A DNA stretch of 64,000 nt from Brachionus manjavacas (GCA_019054805.1 JAHQIY010000022.1:868001-932000), one strand, 5' to 3'. Counted from the first letter of the stretch, positions 10,801 to 22,556 are shown. Numbers and translations: made by a program. The notes: generated by a model not told the origin, from the letters alone.

Positions 10801-11656
10801 TGTTTGACAAAGAATATTTTATGCTTATAATAAATTTGTCTAATTGACTCCAATTTTAGTACTTTGTTCAAGGGTTTTGTTTTTGTAAATTTAGACGCCT
10901 ATTACTTTATTTTAAAGAAGTTTTCAATTTTATTAAAAAATCATAAATTTATAGTTTTTTAATATTGTACAAATTGAGATATTGATCAAAAGCCCAACGG
11001 GTCCATGTATCTTTCCGCCGAAGTTGATTTTTTCAAGCAAATATATTATTAAATTGTGCTATTTAATATTTTCTGATTTTTGACATATAAATATTCAAGA
11101 ATCTGTCCAATATTTTCTTTTGTAATTGATTCCAACAGGTGTTTTGAAGTTAATGCTATAAAATAAATTTGAAATTTAAATTTTTATCCTTTTTTGATAT
11201 TATCAAGTATTTTCAGGAGAAATAAAAAAAGTAGATAAAAAACTTGGATATTTTAGACAGAACAGTGGCGAACACGTAATTCATAAATCGATATTATGTG
11301 TAGATAATCGTTTCACTGCAACAAAATAAATAAATAATATGACTGTGCGCAATAATAAGTCAAAATTTTAATCATTTATATTACATTCCTAAATAATCGT
11401 AAACATTCATGAAAAAATGAAAGCAAAATAATGATTTAATTTTAGAACTTGCTTTACATGATCTTCATTCATTTTAAAATTATAATAATTTAAAATTTAT
11501 TTGCTAGAATTATTTATCAAGAAAATAATCTATCTTTCATTTTGACAATCTAGTTTTAAGCTCAAGAAAAAATTTCGTCGTTTTTGTTACCAAGTTAAGC
11601 AAGACTTTGTCTTAATTGCGTTATGCTTTATAAATAGAATTTGTTTTAAATAGTTT
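10801..11656. other. AT-rich spacer upstream of the F-box gene
   Basis: No gene or clear repeat seen. The promoter of the FBXL gene should lie in the last few hundred bases; no TATA box stands out. Confidence 0.5.
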
Positions 11657-13421
11657 ATGTCAAAACTCGAATGGCTTGAATTAAAAATGAAATTTACGTT
11701 CAAAAAGAACAAAAAAAGTGCTAACAAAGACAATCGAATCATCGATTCGTCTTCTGTTCAAGATCAGGACGAAAAAGTCGCTATGCTGAGGGTGAATGCA
11801 AATGGGGATCATGAAAACAAAAATGATAGTGATAAAAAAATTGTTGAACAAAATCTAATTAATAAAAGATTACCAAAGGAATTAATTATTCGAATTTTTT
11901 CCTATTTAGACATTGTTTCGTTATGCAGGTGTGCCCAAGTGTCCAAAGTAAATATTAATATTAATTAAGTCTTAATTTCAGTCCTTTTGTTCAAGTACTG
12001 GAACGTTTTGGCCCTAGATGGAAGCAATTTACAGCATGTGGATTTATTCGAATTTCAAAGAGATGTATCTGAAAATGTAATTGAAAATATAGCCCTAAGA
12101 TGTAATGAATTTCTTAGAAGTATTCGTCTAGAAAACTGCCGTTCGATCAATGACACATCATTTAAGTAAAAATAAATTATTAAAAACTTATTTTTATTTT
12201 CATTATTTTTACCAGAACACTCTGCATAAAATGTCCCAATGTTGAACTACTCAATCTTAAGCAATGTTTGAAACTTACTGAAAAGTATGGCCATTCTAAA
12301 TGCTAATTTGAATTTTCCAAACAAAATTTTTATTGCTAAGGTCATTTGTAAATATAGGAAACAATTTGCAATATTTAACGAGTTTGAATTTGGAGTCATG
12401 CAACATTGGTGATCAAGGTATTAAGTGTGTTGCAAAAGGATGCTCTAGATTGCAAGCAATTGAAATTTCCTGGTGTATTAACATTTCATCTGATGGATTG
12501 TTTAATTTTGCTGATTCATGTTCAAATCTTAAGCACATATCCGCTAAAGGACTAGCAAACATGAAAAATAGAGTCTTGGCCAAAATTGCGGACAATTGTC
12601 CAGGATTAATTTCATTGATTCTTAATAATTGCAATGTAGGTATTTTTGATTGAAAAAAAGCAAATTTTTTTTTGGTAAAATTTTAAAATTAAAACAAGAG
12701 TCTAACAGACGATGGCATAATTTCAATTGCTAACAACTGCCAATTCTTAAAACACCTGTGCGTTTCAAACTGCAAACAATTAACTGATGCATCATTAATC
12801 GCATTAGGAAGAAATTGTCACGAATTGTGCTTATTTGAATCGTCCGCTTGTTCTAATTTAAGTGATAATGGTTTCTCAGCTTTATCCAAAGGATGTCCCA
12901 ACTTAATGAGACTAGATCTTGAAGAATGCTTACAAATAACCAATGCAACTATTCAAAATCTAGCAAATAACTGTTTTAAACTAAGACATTTAGTAAACTA
13001 ATTAAAATAAAATCGACCTTTTCTTATATATTTAAAAATTAGGCTTTGTCTCGATGCGAAAACATAACTGATGATGGAATAAGATTAATTACTAATCCAA
13101 CTACTGGAAATCTGAACGAAACACTTCAAGTATTGGAACTAGACAATTGTCCTTTGATAACAGACGCTGCATTAGATCAACTATCTTCATGCCAAAATTT
13201 GATGCGATTAGAATTGTATGATTGTCAGTTAATTACAAAAAATGGAATAAAAAATTTTCAAGTATAAATTTTAATTTTTTTTAAATTGTTAAAATTTATA
13301 TTTAAATTTGAAGAGCAAATTTCCTCAAATAAAAGTCCATGCATATTTTGCTCCAGCAGTTGCCAATAACCATAATAGACCCATCAGATCATGCTCATGT
13401 AAATGTTGTGTAATATTATAA
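11657..13421 (+). CDS. FBXL20: F-box/leucine-rich-repeat protein, FBXL2/FBXL20 type
   Basis: Seven exons: 11657-11947, 11996-12165, 12216-12284, 12341-12635, 12699-12992, 13043-13261, 13314-13421. Introns are 48-63 bp, all GT-AG. They join in frame to 481 residues ending at TAA 13419-13421. An F-box (residues about 68-110; L-P-K-E-L-I-I-R-I-F-S-Y-L-D) is followed by cysteine-containing LRRs of about 26 residues (for example L-E-L-D-N-C-P-L-I-T-D). The protein ends S-C-S-C-K-C-C-V-I-L. The last four residues form a CaaX box, as in FBXL2, where geranylgeranylation brings this SCF ubiquitin-ligase receptor to membranes. Family knowledge: it binds SKP1 through the F-box and selects substrates with the LRRs. 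A second Met at 11687 is an alternative start. FBXL2 and FBXL20 cannot be told apart here. Confidence 0.93.
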
Positions 13422-14092
13422 ACTCATTTTCAAGAGAAAGATTGTTTTTTTTTTACTATTTTTAAATGTTGTTTATTTTATTTATACTTATTTAAACATA
13501 AAATTATATTTAAAAGAAAATGTTAAAATAAGGCCTAAATTCAAAGAAAAATTCCTAAATCAACTAAAAATTTTACCTTATTAACTAAATCCTACGTAGG
13601 AATTAATAAATTGAATGAGTCATTTTTAAAAGTTCAAAAATTTCTGATAAAAATTTCGAATACAAAAGGTAAATTAGGTTAATACTTTTGATTGCTCTGT
13701 TCTCAAAATCATAAAAATTCTTACAAATTTGAATCTTTTAATATTTTATATTAAACAATTTTAAACAATCATTAAACCATACCATAATCTTTTTTTTTTT
13801 TTCAAACAACTATTAAAAATACAATAAGATATTAGAAAATTAAAGCATACCTTTAAATGTCATCTATTTATTAAGACTCTGATTAAAATAACAATCTTTA
13901 CTTTATTTTATATTCATCCAATTTTTTTTGTATTCAAACTTATTCTCAACGTCTTGTTTTCGAAAAAAATAAATAGTCTTATAAACAATTTTTTGATTAA
14001 TTGTATTTGTTTTTAAATCAACTTCTTAACTATAAACAAAAATCTGGGGTATTTTAAAAATTTTATTATTTTAAACGAAAAAACTTCAAGTC
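13422..14092. other. Spacer between the FBXL and LHFPL genes
   Basis: AT-rich, no coding signal. It should hold the FBXL 3' UTR and the LHFPL promoter. Confidence 0.5.
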
Positions 14093-14916
14093 ATGCAGTC
14101 AATAATAACTTCAACCTTCAATTCGGTTCAATTGAATTATATTCGTAATTCCCGGGCTATTGCTGTTTTATGGTTCGTTTTCACAGTTTGCTTCACAATC
14201 ATAAATATTGTAGTTTTCTTGCAGCCATGGCTTGGAGATACAACTGTTTCAAATAAAGAAGGATATTTTGGCTTATTTGAATTCTGTAAATATATAAAAA
14301 ATGAAAATTATCAAGCAATTGATGATGAGCCAAAAAAGCAGCTTTCACACAGTAAAAGTTATTTCTTATATTGCGATGGAAGTTGGACGTCTTTATCATC
14401 AGCACTCAATCCGATTGCAACTTTTTCAATCGGCTTTTCAGCTCTTATCAATCTAACATGCATTGCCACTTTCTTGGTTCTATTACTTTTTGTCAGTCCA
14501 TCTATTGTATTTGCTATTTGTGGATTTTTGCAAATCATGTCAAGTATTTTAGTTAAAATTAAAATAAAAACACTATTTAAAAGTAAAAAAAAGCCATGTT
14601 TATGATCTTAGGATGCGTTATATATCCAAATAATTGGGATGATCCCCGAATAGTTGACATATGTGAAACCTCGAAGAGCTATTCAAGTGGAAAGTGCCAA
14701 ATAAAATGGGCCTACATACTTTCAATTATTGGGATATTTGATATTCTTTTTCTAGCTGTTTTGTCTCTGGTTATGTCAAGAAGGCAAGTGAGTAATTATC
14801 GAATTTCGTCAATAAATAATTTAGAGTATCAGAGAAATTCGGAATTTAACCGTGATTTATCCCAGAATATTTCTAGCAAAAATGACTCACATTCTTTTCG
14901 TGATTTTCAAATTTAA
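14093..14916 (+). CDS. LHFPL tetraspan membrane protein (LHFPL3/4/5-like)
   Basis: Two exons, 14093-14543 and 14594-14916, with a 50-bp GT-AG intron; 257 residues. The N-terminus has the family signature Y-I-R-N-S-R-A-I-A-V-L-W inside TM1 (residues about 23-45), followed by G-Y-F-G-L-F-E-F-C in the first extracellular loop. TM2 is near 105-125, TM3 near 135-160 ending L-G-C-V-I-Y-P, then W-D, C and K-W-A-Y-I-L leading into TM4. Family knowledge: four-pass membrane proteins that act as auxiliary subunits, LHFPL5 with the hair-cell mechanotransduction channel and LHFPL4 with GABA-A receptors. The cytoplasmic tail of about 45 residues is polar and rich in Ser/Asn. The family assignment is firm; the subtype is not. 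Confidence 0.92.
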
Positions 14917-15009
14917 TTTTCTGAATTTTCTTTTAAAGTTTTTAATTAAATTAAATTAACAATAAAGTTTAAACCAATGTTTTTATTAGAATAGATTTTT
15001 CCCTTAAAC

Positions 15010-15075
15010 AAAGCATTTTCAAGGTTAATCAACAGACTAGTGCCCATGTCATGAAAGACCGATTAACACTTCATT
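15010..15075. repeat. Dispersed repeat shared with 8735-8800
   Basis: Both places contain AATCAACAGACTAGT followed some 25-30 bp later by GGTTAACA or GATTAACA and then TTCATTTATT. They look like two copies of one short dispersed element; the ends are not clear. Confidence 0.35.
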
Positions 15076-15554
15076 TATTTAATTTTTTTAAATAATTATA
15101 ACAAATTAAAAATAAATATCTATATAATTGAATTAAAATAAAAAAATTATTAAAAAGAGAAAAGCATTGAAATATTTAAATTAAAATTTCTGAATTTTTA
15201 TTTTCAAATTCTTAAAAATTTTCGTGCGAATTATGGAAAAATAACTTCAAATTTAAATTTCAATAATTTAAAAATTGAGAAATAATAACTTTTAGCAAAA
15301 TTAATTATTGCATCTTTTGAAAAATAATACAATAATCAAAATAAGGAAAAATAAATGTCTTAAAAAGCTGAATTTTGGCAGAAGTTGTCAGATGAAAAAG
15401 TCTACTAATACAAAACAGTTTTTTGTTTACAACTAATGAAATACTACAGACAAGCTTTCAAAAATTAAGATTTTGATCAATCCTTTAATCTAAGAGACTT
15501 AGTTCATCTACGACTTGTATATAATTTCCAAAAATATTTACCTTGTCAGAAAAA

Positions 15555-15750
15555 AACTTTATAAAGATGGATTTTTATTTTCACATTTGGTTGTTGATTT
15601 TCAGTTTGGAGATATTTAATTGATGCCATCGCCTTAAAGGCTGATTTAATACGAGTATCAATTTGGTCTTTGTTATTGTTTTTCCTGTTTAGATACACGC
15701 CAAGGTATTTTATATTTTCAACTACATTTATCTCTTTATTATACAGAAAA
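15555..15750 (-). pseudogene. LINE reverse-transcriptase C-terminal fragment (RTE-like)
   Basis: Minus-strand translation gives I-K-Y-L-G-V-Y-L-N-R, then I-D-T-R-I-K-S-A-F-K-A and H-L-Y-K. This order (Y-L-G, I-x-x-R-I-x-x-A, H-L-Y) is typical of the thumb/C-terminal region of RTE-type LINEs. No flanking coding sequence remains. Confidence 0.55.
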
Positions 15751-16504
15751 AAAAAATTTTCCCTAAAAACAAAGAAAGATGATTTAAAAGATAAGATTGG
15801 AATTAATTCATAAAATAAAATTGAAAACCTCCAAATATTAGAATATTGTCTTAAAAATTTTTATAATGAAAGAATTATAGAAAATTATTCACTTAAAAGT
15901 ATTTTTTGAATATACAAAATAAACTAATGATTTTAATCTCAAGATTGTTTGGATAAAACTTGTTCTGTGATCATCATAATAATTCTTTTAAGCTCTGTCC
16001 CCTCCCATTTTTTTAAATGTATTATTATTTATTAAATGTAAAAGCCATATTGACAAACATATTATCTAAAAAAAAGGAAGTCTTTTATTAATAAAATATA
16101 TCAAGTTACAAAAATAAATTCGAGTTGCATAAAAATATTCACAATTTAAAAAAAAATTCACAAATTACAGATTGATCGTATTTTTTTGCAACACTTTATT
16201 TTTAATTATAACTTTTGAATTCATCGTCGGTGTATATCTTTAGTCTGCTCTGTGTGTTCGCCATTCTTCCATAATGGGCATCTCATCAGTCCTTCTAAAA
16301 AATAAATTTTACTTATCCTAATAGCAGCAACATCAGAATAACGAGTCTTGCATGTTATGTGACCAGATTTTTTTTTCGACTGGTCATAATAAAAATCATG
16401 TGACCAAGGAAGATTTTTAAATGTTGAACCGTCAGAAAAGTTAAATGGACTCAAGGTTGTACACAACTTTAATGAAAGTGACCAAGAAAGTTTTGCACAG
16501 ACAG

Positions 16505-16751
16505 AAATGATGAGTAAACTTTTGTAGAGGTTATTGAAGTCATTAATAAACTTAAAATAAATCTAAGAATAAATAAATTAGAGAAGTATTCAAAAATTGC
16601 AACAGAAGTTCCAACTGCTTCTGAAAAAACACAATTTGCAGTCAAAAGATCCCTGAGCAAACATACAAACTCGATAGACTGTCCAGAGTACGGTAAATTA
16701 ATAAAAAATAAGCGTAATGTAAAGCAACACATCTCAAAGATGCATAAATAG
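16505..16751 (+). pseudogene. Short frame with degenerate C2H2 finger end
   Basis: A frame open from just after the TAA at about 16512 ends C-P-E-Y-G-K-L-I, a short spacer, V-K-Q-H-I-S-K-M-H-K, stop TAG near 16749-16751. Spacing fits a C2H2 zinc finger, but the second cysteine is a tyrosine. No start codon or upstream exon is evident. It may be a relict of a transposon-borne or cellular zinc-finger gene. Confidence 0.3.
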
Positions 16752-16819
16752 TATTTTTTATTTTTTTTTTTTTGAATTCAAATATTAAAAAAAATATTTC
16801 CTTAGTCACATAAATTTTA

Positions 16820-17164
16820 TTACCGGTCACAGACATTAATGAAATTATCATCTTTTTCATTATTAGTCAATTTTTCATCATCACTGTTTCTAATTAATTT
16901 GGCTTCAAAACAACGTCTGACTCTGATAACATCAGGCCAATTATCAGGATTTAGAATTTTCTCCATGTAGCTGCTATTAATTGTAAAGTGAAAGGATCTG
17001 TAATAAGTACCTTTAGTTTTTAGTTCTTTTATATTTTCTACTGTTGTAAATTTGCTAATAAAATCACTATTACTTGACCCATCACTATTTAAGGACCAAA
17101 AACCAGCAAAGGAGTCAAAATTTTTGGAGCAGCACCCAATTTTGATGACTTTAGCGAACCACTA
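16820..17164 (-). pseudogene. Unrecognised minus-strand reading frame, possibly LINE ORF1/gag-like
   Basis: About 114 codons are open on the minus strand, ending at TAA 16822-16820. Readable pieces include G-C-C-S-K-N-F-D-S-F-A-G-F-W-S and I-L-N-P-D-N-W-P-D-V-I-R-V-R-R. The frame is broken upstream; another stretch at about 17200-17330 reads D-E-I-D-D-F-F-D-S-E-F-V-Q-P in a different frame. The N-W-P-D-x-x-x-V-R pattern reminds me of retroelement ORF1 proteins, but I cannot name a family. Confidence 0.35.
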
Positions 17165-17866
17165 ACAAGCTTTCTTATGACCACAGGTTCAAAATATTTA
17201 CTAGTTTTTGACTCTCACTTTTGATTACACTTGTATAAAATGTTTCTTTTCGTTTTTTATCAATTTTTAATTTAACTTTTTTTGAAGCCGGTTGAACAAA
17301 TTCAGAATCAAAAAAATCATCGATTTCGTCTTTTGGTTTATCAATCATTACCGTATAACATTCTTCGTTAAATTAAAATTTTTGAATTTTCTTGTAATGA
17401 CAATCAACTGTTTTAGTCTAATATTATATTCTTTAAATCTTGAAACTGTTTTTAAAATCTTAAAATTTAACTTCTTCAATTCAGCCATTTCTTTTTTCAT
17501 TTCATTTTCACTGAGATATCTTTTAGATTACTATTTGAATCTTCCAATATTGAGAGAATTTTTACATTGGCATAATTGATATCATTCGTAGCATTTAAAT
17601 AATCTTTTCTTTATTTAGAAATTTTTTTTATTTATTTTTTTTATTTATTTTATTTTAAGAATTGGACTTCAGTTTTGTGTCCACCTGACAATGTGAAATA
17701 TTTTAAATCATCAACTTTGCCAAAATTTGATTCTTACAAACTAAAATCTCTTCGTTTTAATTATTAAAAAAAAAATTTATTTCAATAAAGTTAATTTAAA
17801 AAAAATGTTGCTTTATTTAATTAATTAATAACCATTATTTTTTTTAATTTTTTGTTGAAAAAAAGT

Positions 17867-18436
17867 AGCGTTAGATACGGTCAAGACAAACCGGTCCGAC
17901 AGACGAATACACAGACGGTTTTTTGCGGTCATTTGGCCGGTCAGCTAGGCTGTCAAATTTTTGGACCGCCAAAATAAACGGTCCAAAATATATACGGGCG
18001 GACAAAAAACCAGCCAACTTTTTGGCGGGCGGTCTTTTGGCCGGTCAGCTAGGCGGTCTATTTTTTGGACCGCCAAAATAAACCGTCTAAAATATACGGA
18101 TGGCCAAAAAACCGGACAACTTTTTGGAGGGAAGTCCTTTGACCGGTCAGCTAGACGGTTTAATTTTTGGACCGCCAAAAAATACGGTCAACAAAAGACG
18201 GACGGTCAAAAAAACGGCCAATTTTTTGGCGGTTAGCCACTTAAATTGATATTTTTTTCGAATAATGTTTTTAATTTTTAAAAAAATAACTAATTGAAAT
18301 GATAAAAAAAAAAAAAAAAAATTCTTTTTTTATTTTAAAAAGTTTTTTGATTTTTTTTATTTATTTTTCAAAATTTTACAAAAAATTTAGTGAATTTTGG
18401 CCTGTTAAGTGTCCGCTTGTACGGATCTCAACACTA
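17867..18436 (-). mobile_element. hAT-like non-autonomous element with 102-bp tandem units
   Basis: In reverse orientation this aligns with the element at 5276-6483. One end is CAACACT at 18430-18436; the other is a mutated AGCGTTAG near 17869. The middle is rich in GGTC/GACC and contains the motif CCGGTCAGCTAG at 17938, 18041 and 18143. Open frames in both directions here are by-products of the tandem repeat. Confidence 0.6.
17936..18240. repeat. Three tandem units of about 102 bp
   Basis: Each unit begins near G(G/A)CCGGTCAGCTAG and carries GGACCGCCAAAA about 25-30 bp later, then GGNCAAAAAACCGGNCAA. Unit starts are at about 17936, 18039 and 18141. Units are similar but not identical. They are much richer in GC than the flanks. 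Confidence 0.7.
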
Positions 18437-19079
18437 AAAAAAAGGCTATTTTTGAAGTTATATTTGCAATGAAATAAATTAAAAGACTCTTGCGTATACG
18501 ATAATTTATAGAACGGGTACAGAGTCGTTCTCAGCCGTTCAAAGCATTTTTTTAATTTATTTAATTTGAATTTACCCGTTCACTTTCGTACGGTTTTTAA
18601 CTTAGTTTTATCAAATAATTGTTCAAGGTATTAGACGGATTTTTTTTAGCTTTGAATTTTTAGAAGTTTTATTAAAATTAAAATTTCAATTTCAATTGAA
18701 CAATTTCAATTGGAATAAGAGATGATTTAAAAAAAATATTCTTTAAAAATTGTTTTTGAATTTTTCTAAACCCAGACAATATTTGGTCCATCCCGAAAAA
18801 AAGTATATCTAAATGAATTATGCATCGTATTGTTATATTGGATTAGAAAATATGAACAGGTTTAATTCCCATTCACGTATGGACATTGATATCTTGTAAT
18901 TAGTAATATTACAATTATTGATTAAGATTTTGAAGTTCATTTCCTAGAGGAGAACTAAATTATTTATTCAATATGGCTAGTTCTAAAGCCAAAAACTGTG
19001 TCAATTTAAAAGACAAATTTATCAAACCATGTCACTCTTAAACTAAACAATTAATAATCTCTAACATACACTTAACATA

Positions 19080-19361
19080 CACTGAGTATTATAAAAACGA
19101 CACGGTCCAATAGTCGCAAGCAAACATCGGCCGTACCGTACCAGCCGAGCAAACTAAAAATCGTTCAAAGAGTGATTTTGAAATTTTTCATTCAATTTAT
19201 TCTATCGATAAATGGTGAATGACTTTTTTTTGAAATAAAAAAAAAAAAATTTTTAATCTTGTATTTTTAGTTTGCTAGGCTGGTACTGTTAATGGTCAGT
19301 GCGATATGGCCGATATTTGCTTGGGACCATTACGATCGTGAATTTTTTTAAAACTCCTCTG
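19080..19361. mobile_element. Foldback MITE flanked by TA, Tc1/mariner-like
   Basis: The arms are inverted copies that share AGCAAA(C/T)ATCGGCC, GTACCAGCC(G/T)AGCAAA and ACTAAAAAT. Left end is TA-CACTGAG, right end CTCCTCTG-TA. Flanking TA and ends close to CASTG resemble Tc1/mariner insertions. The 5' end lies only 400 bp upstream of the six-exon unknown gene. Confidence 0.55.
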
Positions 19362-19481
19362 TATTATTAAAGTAAACTTTTCTTTTCTTCTTTTTAGGTT
19401 TTGGTAAAATGTCTATTTTTTCTAAATTATTTTTTAGCTTAGCCTTTAGATTTTAAACTAATCATTAAAAAATCAAAATTC

Positions 19482-20776
19482 ATGGCTCCAAAAAAGCAAT
19501 TTAAAAAAGAATGTGTTGAAATTCAAATTTATAAAGAACAAATGGGTATAGAAAGAGTATCTAGAGCAATTGAAAAATATTTCGGAACACTGCATTATGT
19601 TCCCCTGACTGAAATCGATGATTGGGAAAATTTTGAGGAAGTAAATAATTTTTCAAAAAATTTTCGAGCTTTTTCTTAAAAAAAATTTTAAGTTTGAAAT
19701 TGGACAATCAGTTAAATATAACATTTTGGTAGGTCGCAAAAAATATCAACTCTTGGCAGAACTAAAGTCCAAAGATTTGTTTAAAACAATTCCAGGGAGA
19801 ATATTACGGGAACTTGACCTGATAAATGGAAATGACTCAATAAATGAAAATGATCTCAATTCAGAAGATTACCAACAAAATAATGAAGACGCAACAAAAC
19901 AGTTGAATATTGAAGACCAGCTTATTGTTGCAAGCAGAACGGTAAATATCTAAACAATTTTTCAGCGACTTTTTGTTCACAGAGAAAACAGCCTAAGATA
20001 AAAAATAAAAGAAATTTTGATTTTAAATTTTTCCCAAATACTCATTCAAATTTTTTCACTGAGGACCTTTGATAAAAAAATATTATAACTTAATCAAAAA
20101 GGAAACAACTGATGTTTTGTGTAAACTGGACCAAATTATTGAAAATCAACAGGCTACAATTGACGCAATCAATAACCTTAACAAAACGCTGCAAATTTTC
20201 ATGCCAAAATTAAAAGAAGTAACACAACAAAATAAAAAAAATTTTCGATCTAAATTAAATAAATTTTCAAATAAAAAAAGACAGAAAATCAGCCTACTGT
20301 AAAAAGACTTGAAAGGAGGACAAAATCTTTGGCCAAGATTTTAAACGACATCAATCCAACAGCATCGACTGAGAAAATTGAAGATCTATCAGAAGAAAAC
20401 GAAACTGAAATCAAGTCAACAATATCTGAGGTAATTTAAACAATAATTTTTTAAAACTCGATTAGAAAATTTAAAAAGGAAATCGTGTCAAAAAAATATT
20501 TTAAAGACTACCTATTAACTCAAATAGACCAGGAAATTCCAAAGAAGGATAAAAATTTAGGTCTTGACATGTTAAAAAAAATGTACAGCGATTCGATTAT
20601 CAAAATAAAAGGTAAAATTAAATTAAAATTGCAACCCAAAAAAAAAGAAAGTAATTTAAATTATTTTTTTAGAGAATTTCGAGAATGAATGTCTTTTAAA
20701 GAGCATAAAAGATTGGAAAGACATGTGGAATTATGCAGTGAATTCAAGAAAGAAAGATAGAAACAGGAAGAAATAA
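19482..20776 (+). CDS. Unrecognised six-exon gene, charged protein with coiled-coil-like segment
   Basis: Exons 19482-19640, 19693-19941, 20102-20218, 20281-20430, 20479-20611, 20673-20776 join in frame to 303 residues ending at TAA 20774-20776. Introns are 48-160 bp, all GT-AG. I do not recognise the family. Visible: a basic N-terminus (M-A-P-K-K-Q-F-K-K), a segment F-E-I-G-Q-S-V-K-Y, an acidic Asn/Glu/Asp-rich middle (residues about 95-130), a short helical stretch I-I-E-N-Q-Q-A-T-I-D-A-I-N-N-L-N-K-T-L that could form a coiled coil, and a strongly basic C-terminus R-K-K-D-R-N-R-K-K. The composition would suit a nuclear protein, but that is inference. The third exon start was chosen because acceptor AG at 20100-20101 restores frame; earlier acceptors lead to stops. 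It could also be a domesticated transposon gene. Confidence 0.6.
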
Positions 20777-20799
20777 ACTTTTTTATAAGCATTTATCAT

Positions 20800-21416
20800 T
20801 CTATTTTAGATAAAAGTTAAATAAATAAAACATAAATTTTTCAAAATAATTTTATTTGGCGTTTTAAGACTAAACCCAAAATTTTACTTTTGAAATTGAA
20901 TCAAAGCACCTGCTAAAAATATCGCACCTTCCCCATACAAGTTTAAAACTGTAATTCCTTAAATAAAAAATAAAAAATTTCATAATAAAATCAAATTATC
21001 ATCAGAAATTTCGTGTTCAAGGTGTCTCATATTAAAATTCTTGATAAGATCTTATACAGGATCTTCGTTTTGTAAAATTCAGTACAAAATCTAAAAAAGA
21101 ACAGAAAAATTGAATTATTTTTTTTCTAAAAGTTTGTAAAAATTGCATGTTGAAACTGAAAGTATCGGATCTTGCAAGTTCAAAACAAGAAAAAGGAGAA
21201 TTTTCTGTGAAAGTAAAGATTTTTTAATAAGTTTCTTATAGTTTTAATACGTTCTCTATAAAAGCTAATTATAAATATACCATGATTTTGGTAAGATAAT
21301 GAAATCGACAAAAGATCCAAGTTAAGTCACATTTAAAAAAAAATTATATAGATAAATTAATAAATGAAATAAGAAAACGCATTTGTTGCTTAAGATAGAA
21401 GAGTCGGTTTAATTTT
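20800..21416. other. 3' flank of the unknown gene
   Basis: Contains AATAAA at about 20821 as a candidate polyadenylation signal of the six-exon gene. No other gene or repeat supported. Confidence 0.4.
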
Positions 21417-22240
21417 ATTATTATTATTATTGTTATTATTTAATCTGCAACGAGTTTTTGCCCGTGGAGCTCGGTAACTCAGTACCTCGCTATGGCAGAT
21501 AAATTTTGTTGAGATTCCATCATTTTGTTTTGAACAAATTTGTCGTATTTGTTTTTGAATGAGTTGATTGATTCTTCATTTTTTATTTCATACGTTAAGT
21601 TGTTCCAGTCTTGAGCGATACGATTAGAAAGAAAGTTGTCTCTGACTGAACAGTTTTTAACAAGTTGCCTGTATAATTTGTTTTGTCCTCTTGTTGAACC
21701 TGCCGGACCAGAAGCATTCATACTCGGTGTTGTTATCAGTGGATGATACCAATATATTATATTGAGATTCTTTTCTGATTTGTAAAATTGAATTAAGTCA
21801 CCTCTTTTTCTCCGTTCTTCGAGTGTAGTGAGGCCAAGTATTTTTAATCTTTCGTTGTACCTCTTATTTCTTAGTGAAGGAACCGACTAGCTCTTCTTTG
21901 GACTTTTTCAATCATTTTGATGTCTTGCCTTCGATATGGGTTCCAAGCTGATGATCCATATTCCAAAAGTGGTCTAATGAATGATGTGTAAAGTAGCTTG
22001 AATGTTTTCTGGTCCCATCTTTTAAATGCCCTTCTTATTCTGCCTAGAGTGCTGTTTGCTTTAGATGCAATAGTTTGAATATGATCTGACCATTTAAGAT
22101 CGTTCTTCACAATTATGCCAAGATCTCTTTCTGAGGTTGAGTTTTCAAGAATTTAAGTTACTTTATTATCAGTGTCAATATCGAGGTCTAGTGAGTACAG
22201 TCTATCGTTATGTATTTTGGGGTTTCCTAAGTGCATTACT
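21417..22240 (-). pseudogene. LINE family C (CR1/L2-like), C-terminal fragment with trinucleotide tail
   Basis: Minus-strand frames 22110-21871 and 21721-21479 give the end of a LINE reverse transcriptase: L-K-W-S-D-H-I-Q-T-I, Y-T-S-F-I-R-P-L-L-E-Y-G, I-E-K-V-Q-R-R-A-S-R, then N-F-L-S-N-R-I-A-Q-D-W-N-N-L and F-K-N-K-Y-D-K-F. Frame breaks separate them. The 3' tail is a TTA/TAA microsatellite at about 21417-21440. It is 5'-truncated near 22240, after the K-V-M-H-L-G-N segment. Confidence 0.8.
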
Positions 22241-22556
22241 TTACATTTATTTTAATAATTATTTCTTGCAAAAATTTATTTAATAACAAATATTATTTAT
22301 ATTATATATTCAAATTAATTTTTAAAAGTCCGAAATTTCCAAAGAACATTTAAAGTTGGCTTTTCAAATGGTATAGCTAATAAAATCTAACATTTATATT
22401 TCTTGAATTTTGATTCTTTGACGCTTTCGAAAGTTTAAATTTTGTATTTGAAACAACCATCATTATATCTAAATTACTTTGCATAAATACTTATGAAAAA
22501 AAGGAATTTAATCAAAAAATGCTAATTTGCCAATAACTATCATTTTCTGAAAAAAA

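Noticed and set aside
17945..18236. Open frames in both directions with repeated W/F-A-K-K motifs
   Set aside because: They follow the 102-bp tandem unit of a non-coding element; the protein repeat is a by-product.
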